DNA of 64,000 bases, taken from Megalonaias nervosa. Taxonomy: Eukaryota; Mollusca; Bivalvia; Unionida; Unionidae. This document shows positions 59,009 through 64,000 of this stretch, piece after piece. The notes beneath the pieces are model-generated. The model did not search any database. It was not told the DNA's origin and saw only the letters and a program-made list of their open reading frames with translations. A program made the position numbers and the translations under genes. The stretch lies in NCBI GenBank assembly GCA_016617855.1, contig JAECUM010004932.1, positions 62,001 to 126,000 of the forward strand. The letters are read 5' to 3'. How positions within the stretch are numbered: position 1 is the stretch's first letter; each line of letters starts with the position of its first letter.

Positions 59009-60700
59009 GGGCATTTACATATACATATAAACCTTTCAGTTTATTGGTCTATCATAAATGGATTTTCCCTAATTATGCTAACAAGATTTTTGTCAAAAAG
59101 TCTTGAGTCCAAAAAGTTTTAAAATATGATAAAAGAAAGAAGAAATTGAAAAACTTATGTAATGGCCTGAAAATCAAATTAGGTAATCTACTGTAAGGAT
59201 CATGAGAAAGTGTGTAAAATAATGGATTTAATGATTAAGTTTAATGGTTTTGTGTTATTATGCTAGTATGAATTTGGGACAGCCTCAGAACAATAATCCT
59301 TCTTCTGCTGTCACAGTGGCAGCATAAAAACTCATATTTTTTTGTTCGAATTCTTCTGTTAAATATATAGGCAGTGCACAGAGTACATGTGCACTGGGGT
59401 ATGTAAACTTTACTGAGTAACTACTTTTTTGTATGCCTGCCAAAAGGCAGCATATATAATATTGTACATTGTACATCCATTTGTCTGTTATTTTTTCTGT
59501 TTCCACTCAATAACTTTAGTTTTACACATTCTCACTTTACCAAACTTAGAGTGTGGATGCTTGTACTTAATATAGGAAGAAGCTTATTCATTTTGCAATT
59601 TAAAAGATCAAAGGTCAGTTTCACAATGACTCAAAGAAGAAAAATGGTTTCTGCTTAATAACAGTGACAGACCTAAACCATACTTTGAAGTGAGCTTGCA
59701 CTTGGGGTAAGAAAGAAAAAAATATTTGTTTCTTCAAAGTAACTTAGTTCTCTGTGACAGATCTTGACAAAACTAGATGGATGGGTTGCACTTGGGTTAA
59801 GAAAGAGATGTTTCGATTTGGGGGTCTAAAGGTCAAGGTACAATGACTAAAGGAAGAAAAACAATTTTCACCTAAATTTATTTATAGACCACATACCTTG
59901 ATCTGAAAAGCCCCTCATAAGCAGCTGTCTTGCTTATAATGTAGATAAGATAATGGATCTCATTACACTTGTAAAAATATTGTGTTTTATCATTGCTATG
60001 TAATTTATTTAACTTTATTTTAATTCCTGGCTCATGCATACATGCAATGTCATGGTGTGTCCCATGAAAAACATTTGTATAATCCAGCCACCACCATCCC
60101 ACAATTGCACACTCAAACAAATGGGCCTAGTTCACACTTTCTCTCTGAGCTTTCAGTATTCAAATATCCACTCAGATACTTAAGCATCATGAAGAATATA
60201 CCAGTATGATATCTTAAACACTTTCCAAACCATACAGTATATCATCATTGATCAAGAATCACTCGGAACAAAATTACTGTGTTATAATACATCTGTAAAA
60301 CAGAAAAATAAAATGTTTCACAGGAGGTAGATTAAATATTTTAATCATAATCATGGTGCTGCTTGTTGTGTTTGAATGCATATGAAATATTTAACAAATC
60401 CTTCTGTCTCCAAACGTACATTTTTACTGGAAGGAGATAGTGATTACTTTACTTTGTGTTCTTACTGTTACACAATCTACCTATAAGGCATTGTATAGAA
60501 CTGCTGATTTACTGTAAAGATAAAAGCAATTATTGTATAAATTCTAATACTCACCCCAATACAATAAGCACTCATCCCTCCACAAATTGCCTAAAAATCA
60601 GACATTGTTTTCAGCATTAGGATATTCCAAAAAGTAAAAGGTAAGACTTTGGACAAGGCATTGCAAAACTTTACCAAAAATTGTGCATTTTTTTCAATAG
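59009..60700 (+). other. Intron; diverged tandem repeat, no gene
   Basis: At about 59510-59880 two to three units share TTGCACTTGGGTTAAGAAAG, AAAGGTCAAGGT and ACAATGACT-AAGAAGAAAAA. The rest is AT-rich and unremarkable. It ends in TTTTTTTCAATAG. Confidence 0.6.
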
Positions 60701-60811
60701 GATACAAGGATGCCAGAGAACAAGAAGGAAATTCTACTATGCCTTGCCCTACATAGAGAAATTACAATGTCAAGATTACAAGAAGTGGACGAGAATAAAG
60801 TTACACCAAAG
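60701..60811 (+). CDS. RNF213: RNF213-like exon (post-RING region)
   Basis: Acceptor TTTTTCAATAG|GAT, donor CCAAAG|GTAACA. The exon has 37 codons, phase 0 on both sides. It reads DTRMPENKKEILLCLALHRE followed by ITMSRLQEVDENKVTPK. The L-x-L-A-L-x-R-E-(I/V)-T helix is a recognisable family feature. Confidence 0.93.
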
Positions 60812-61256
60812 GTAACACTTCCTACTCAGCATTGGCTGTAAATACTTGTTCCCACTCAACACTTGTTTTTTCTGCATAAATCTTGGATAACTTGACTTTG
60901 GGATATGCCATAACGTAGGGTATCTAATTTATTTTTGTCATACCCTGCCTTCATTGTTGGTTGATAAACAGTAGATTTTGATCTTTTTCTTTACAACCGT
61001 GATTATTATTTTTGTCTCATTTGTCTCGTGAAAGAACTAATTTAATAAATTCTTGACTAGACTTTGTAGGAATTTAACTTTTAACCGCTGAGAATCAGGT
61101 GCCTTGGACAAAATTATTTTTTTTATAAATCTAAATAGTATAATGATGTGATAATATGCTAGCATCATGTCTGCAACAAAATGTCAAGGTAGCTATATAA
61201 TTTGAAACACATTACAAAGATTTATTATTAATGATTCATTATATTGTATGTTTTAG

Positions 61257-61310
61257 GTCATTGATGTGCTACAGAAGTACTGTTCAAAAGCCAGGTTCAT
61301 GAAGAATAAG
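61257..61310 (+). CDS. RNF213: RNF213-like exon (last one in the window)
   Basis: Acceptor GTATGTTTTAG|GTC, donor AATAAG|GTAATC. The exon has 18 codons, VIDVLQKYCSKARFMKNK, phase 0 on both sides. It is too short to identify alone, but site quality, phase and position after the previous exon support it. The RZ finger should follow farther downstream. Confidence 0.75.
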
Positions 61311-64000
61311 GTAATCATTTCAGCACTGGGTCTTCATAGAGCTTAGAATATATATGCTGGTTATATATAGGATTTTAATGCTGTTTTGCTTAAAAACATT
61401 TTTTGAGTATTTCTAGCATGGCTGCTCTGATGGTCTCTGGGCAACACTCGTACATTTTAATGCTGTTTTGTTATTATGCCAAAATGGATTTGAGACAGTC
61501 ATGCTGCCACAGTGGAAAATAATCCTTTCACACTGTCATCCATCATTTTCAGAACAGTTACTATGGTTTGTCTGTTATGGTAACACTGACATATTGGAAC
61601 AGAACAATAAATTAATGTATGAAATTGGCAAACTCTTCTTTGGAAAATAAATTTGGTTTTTAGTTTTATTTCTCATCTTTAATCATAGAATATTATATTT
61701 CTTTGTGCCTATAAAGAGATCAATGCTTTCTTGACTCAGTGTAGTCTTTTCAAGAAAATCAGCACTGCCGAAAGCTTTGAAATGCTAAACATAGTTTATG
61801 CTGAGCAATGTGTAATTGACTCATCATGGTATTTTTAAAAGTAAATGGCACCATTTAAAGCTTTGATATGCTAAGCATAGTTACATTTCCTTGTCTAGGT
61901 AAATCTGAAATTTATTTACTTTTCTTCAGAAAACAAATCTGGTTCTTCATTTTATTTCTCATCTTAAACTACAGTATTTGATATTTTGTTTTGATACAGT
62001 GAGCAATGTTTGATGAACTCATTGTGGTGTTTTTAAAGGTAATCAGCACCCACTATAGCTTCGATGTGCCAAACATAATTACAGTGCTTTGTCTTGGTAA
62101 CTTTTATCTTGTACACACAGATATATTTTAGAGGATATCTTGATAGTCCAAATAATAAAATCATTGGATGTGAACTTTTATATAGCATCTAGTGTTCACT
62201 CTTGAATCTGAAGAAATGTTACAGTCAGAGTATCGACATGCGTTATGTAAGAAACATATTGTGAGAGGACAGTGCTGAGCATGAATACCACCCAGAGAGC
62301 AAGGATGAAGATGAAGATGAGAGCTACAATGCACAATGCCCAGAGTGATAATCGATGTGGACAGACAGTGATTTTTTTAGAGCATCAACAACAAAGAGTA
62401 CTTTGATGGATTTGATGCAGCAATTGTCAAATTCCATCAACAAGGCAAACCTCAAAACAACCCTCTTAATGGTTAGCCATAAAGTCAGTAAGACATACTT
62501 TCAGTATTGTCCCATGTTTCATTCACTATCCAAAATGGCTGATTGTTATCACACTAGGAAAATGGAGTGAAGTCATCAAGATTTTAAAATGTATTACATA
62601 TGTGTTATATGCAGAATTAAGCCTTTTCCCCTCATTCTTGGTCGAAAATTATGTGTGTTATACATGCATTATACACACCAAAATACAGTATTCAATGACT
62701 TACCCACTAAAACACAATGGCATGTAGTGAGAGATGAAAGATAAATTTACAAGAAGAGAATTCTGTGAGAATATTTAGATGCCTCTCAAAGAACAGAAAG
62801 TTTAATGGTACAGTGATTTTAATAATTCTGTGGCTAAGAGAGAAAGAGAGCTTCTGCTTTTAAATTAGCAAAGAAAAATAAAAATCACATGCATGTATTA
62901 GCAGGTTGATAGGACAAGAAAAAAGATACTGTTGCTATCTGTAACACGATTGCATGGACTACTGGGTTGTTCAAATAAACAATACAAGAAAGTCTACGAT
63001 CTTTTTCTCATTCCCCAGTCCTTGCAGTTTTATTGCTTAACAGATATGTCCACACAATGAAATATACAGACCACTATTTAAGATACTGTACAACTGTTAG
63101 GCCAGCCGATGTGTAGTACTTTTATACAAAATATACATGTACATGCAACACATTTTCCCTAGAACTGAGGAGCAAGGTAGACACATGTTTACCTTACCAC
63201 AGACCTACTGATCTTTTTGCACACCCAACAAAGCACATGCTGTAATTTTCTTTTGCTAACAGCTCAAACAAATATACCTATGATTGCTGCTTTGGTAATC
63301 TCTCGAGTTTAATATCTATTGCCATATTGAACGGTGAAAGTGATAAACGCATAATAGTTTAAATATCTTAAGTACAAGTTAAACTTGTATGCTTATTTTC
63401 ATTTGATGCAGATATAACTTCATTTGGTACAGTACATTCTTCCAGTCTACATGACACCTACTGCAGAACTGTTCTCGGCTTTCAAGCAAATATTGCTTAT
63501 TATCACAAAAGCAGTTTAGTTACTAACTTGTTACATTTTAACCCAATTTTCTTTTTGAAGAAGTTGTCATGGATACAAATAAAACATTTTGTCCCAATGA
63601 ACAATGTACAAAACACTTAGGATGGCAACCAAAACTAAGTTTAAAATCACTTGAACTAACCATGGATTCAGAATTAGAATTAAAAGTAGTAAGTTTTTTG
63701 CCTACACATATACACTACATGGCAAAGGGTGCACACAGTAAGTGCTGATTGAGGCAAAAAAAGCATTGTTTACATTGCAGTAACAGTTAATTTCTGCAAA
63801 AAATTTCATCATCATCAACATTTGACATTGAGCAGGAATACCTAAGATTATGTAAACTTAGTTATGAAATGAGTGCCTGCAATAGATATGACTGTATGTA
63901 CTGCACACTAAATAGTCTCTAGTTTTTGTGTCATTTTAGTTTTAGTTTTAAATTTATCGTTTAATTACAGCAGAATATTTTCTTATTCATGAAGAAAGTA
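61311..64000 (+). other. Intron to the window end, no recognised gene
   Basis: At 61600-62110 two to three loose copies of a block occur (ATTTGGTTTTTAGTTTTATTTCTCATCTTTAA; GAGCAATGT-TGA-TCAT; AAGCTTTGATATGCTAA). An open stretch at 62355-62570 shows nothing I recognise. The last bases (TTACAG then CAGAATATTTTC) could begin an exon but cannot be judged. Confidence 0.5.

Larger units (their letters stand above)
1..61310 (+). other. RNF213: RNF213 (mysterin)-like E3 ubiquitin ligase gene, internal part
   Basis: Twenty coding pieces chain in one frame across this span (1144 codons). Each intron's donor phase matches the phase needed at the next acceptor, which would be unlikely by chance. The translated pieces resemble the RNF213/mysterin family in order: the end of the AAA+ part, a segment reading HIDDLR, a helical pre-RING region, a RING finger and the post-RING E3 region. 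In vertebrates this protein exceeds 5000 residues. It is a cytosolic AAA+ ATPase and ubiquitin ligase that acts on lipid droplets and on intracellular bacteria. Both ends of the gene lie outside the window, so promoter, start codon, RZ finger and stop codon are not seen. Coding sequence is only about 5% of the span. The assignment comes from recognising family motifs, not from an alignment. Confidence 0.9.

Noticed and set aside
62355..62570. 71-codon frame with a mildly acidic region upstream
   Set aside because: I considered a transposase fragment, but no motif or flanking repeats support it.
63968..64000. Possible next RNF213-like exon starting after TTACAG
   Set aside because: Only 30 bases remain before the window ends, too little to test phase or family resemblance.

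Overview
This window looks like nuclear DNA from an animal, most likely a mollusc or another lophotrochozoan. It is AT-rich, with small exons separated by kilobase introns that follow GT-AG rules. The introns are full of decayed animal transposons: tRNA-derived SINEs, several non-LTR retrotransposons, a DIRS element and piggyBac-like elements. I see no bacterial operons, RNA genes or CRISPR arrays. The mollusc assignment rests on the style of the repeats and is an inference.

I recognise one host gene, on the + strand. It is an RNF213/mysterin-like giant E3 ubiquitin ligase, and the window covers part of its C-terminal half. I could chain 20 coding pieces (1-36, then 835-971 through 61257-61310) in one continuous frame: 3432 coding bases, 1144 codons, with every splice phase matching. 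The order is the end of the AAA+ ATPase part, a conserved pre-RING region, a RING exon (41241-41423) and about 355 codons after the RING. The gene continues past both window edges. The RZ-type zinc finger expected further downstream is not reached.

Layout. 1-8.3 kb: exons, two related SINE copies and a 2-kb inverted-repeat element. 8.3-20 kb: exons, a LINE remnant, a degenerate minisatellite, a clean SINE insertion and two LINE gag-like fragments. 20-31 kb: exons, including one behind an apparent GC-AG intron, with large tandem-repeat fields and a hairpin-forming minisatellite. 31-37 kb: a minus-strand LINE and a DIRS-type element with 144-bp inverted ends. 37-50 kb: the RING exon, a foldback element, a second copy of the inverted-repeat element carrying a nested piggyBac-like insertion, and a LINE with an RNase H remnant. 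50-61 kb: the last exons and a piggyBac-like element invaded by a GC-rich LINE. 61-64 kb: intron.

I found no new multi-gene system. The most interesting signals are the RING in which the zinc-binding histidine is aspartate, a partial duplicate of an exon just upstream of the real one, the GC-AG intron, and the nested transposons whose insertion histories can be read directly.
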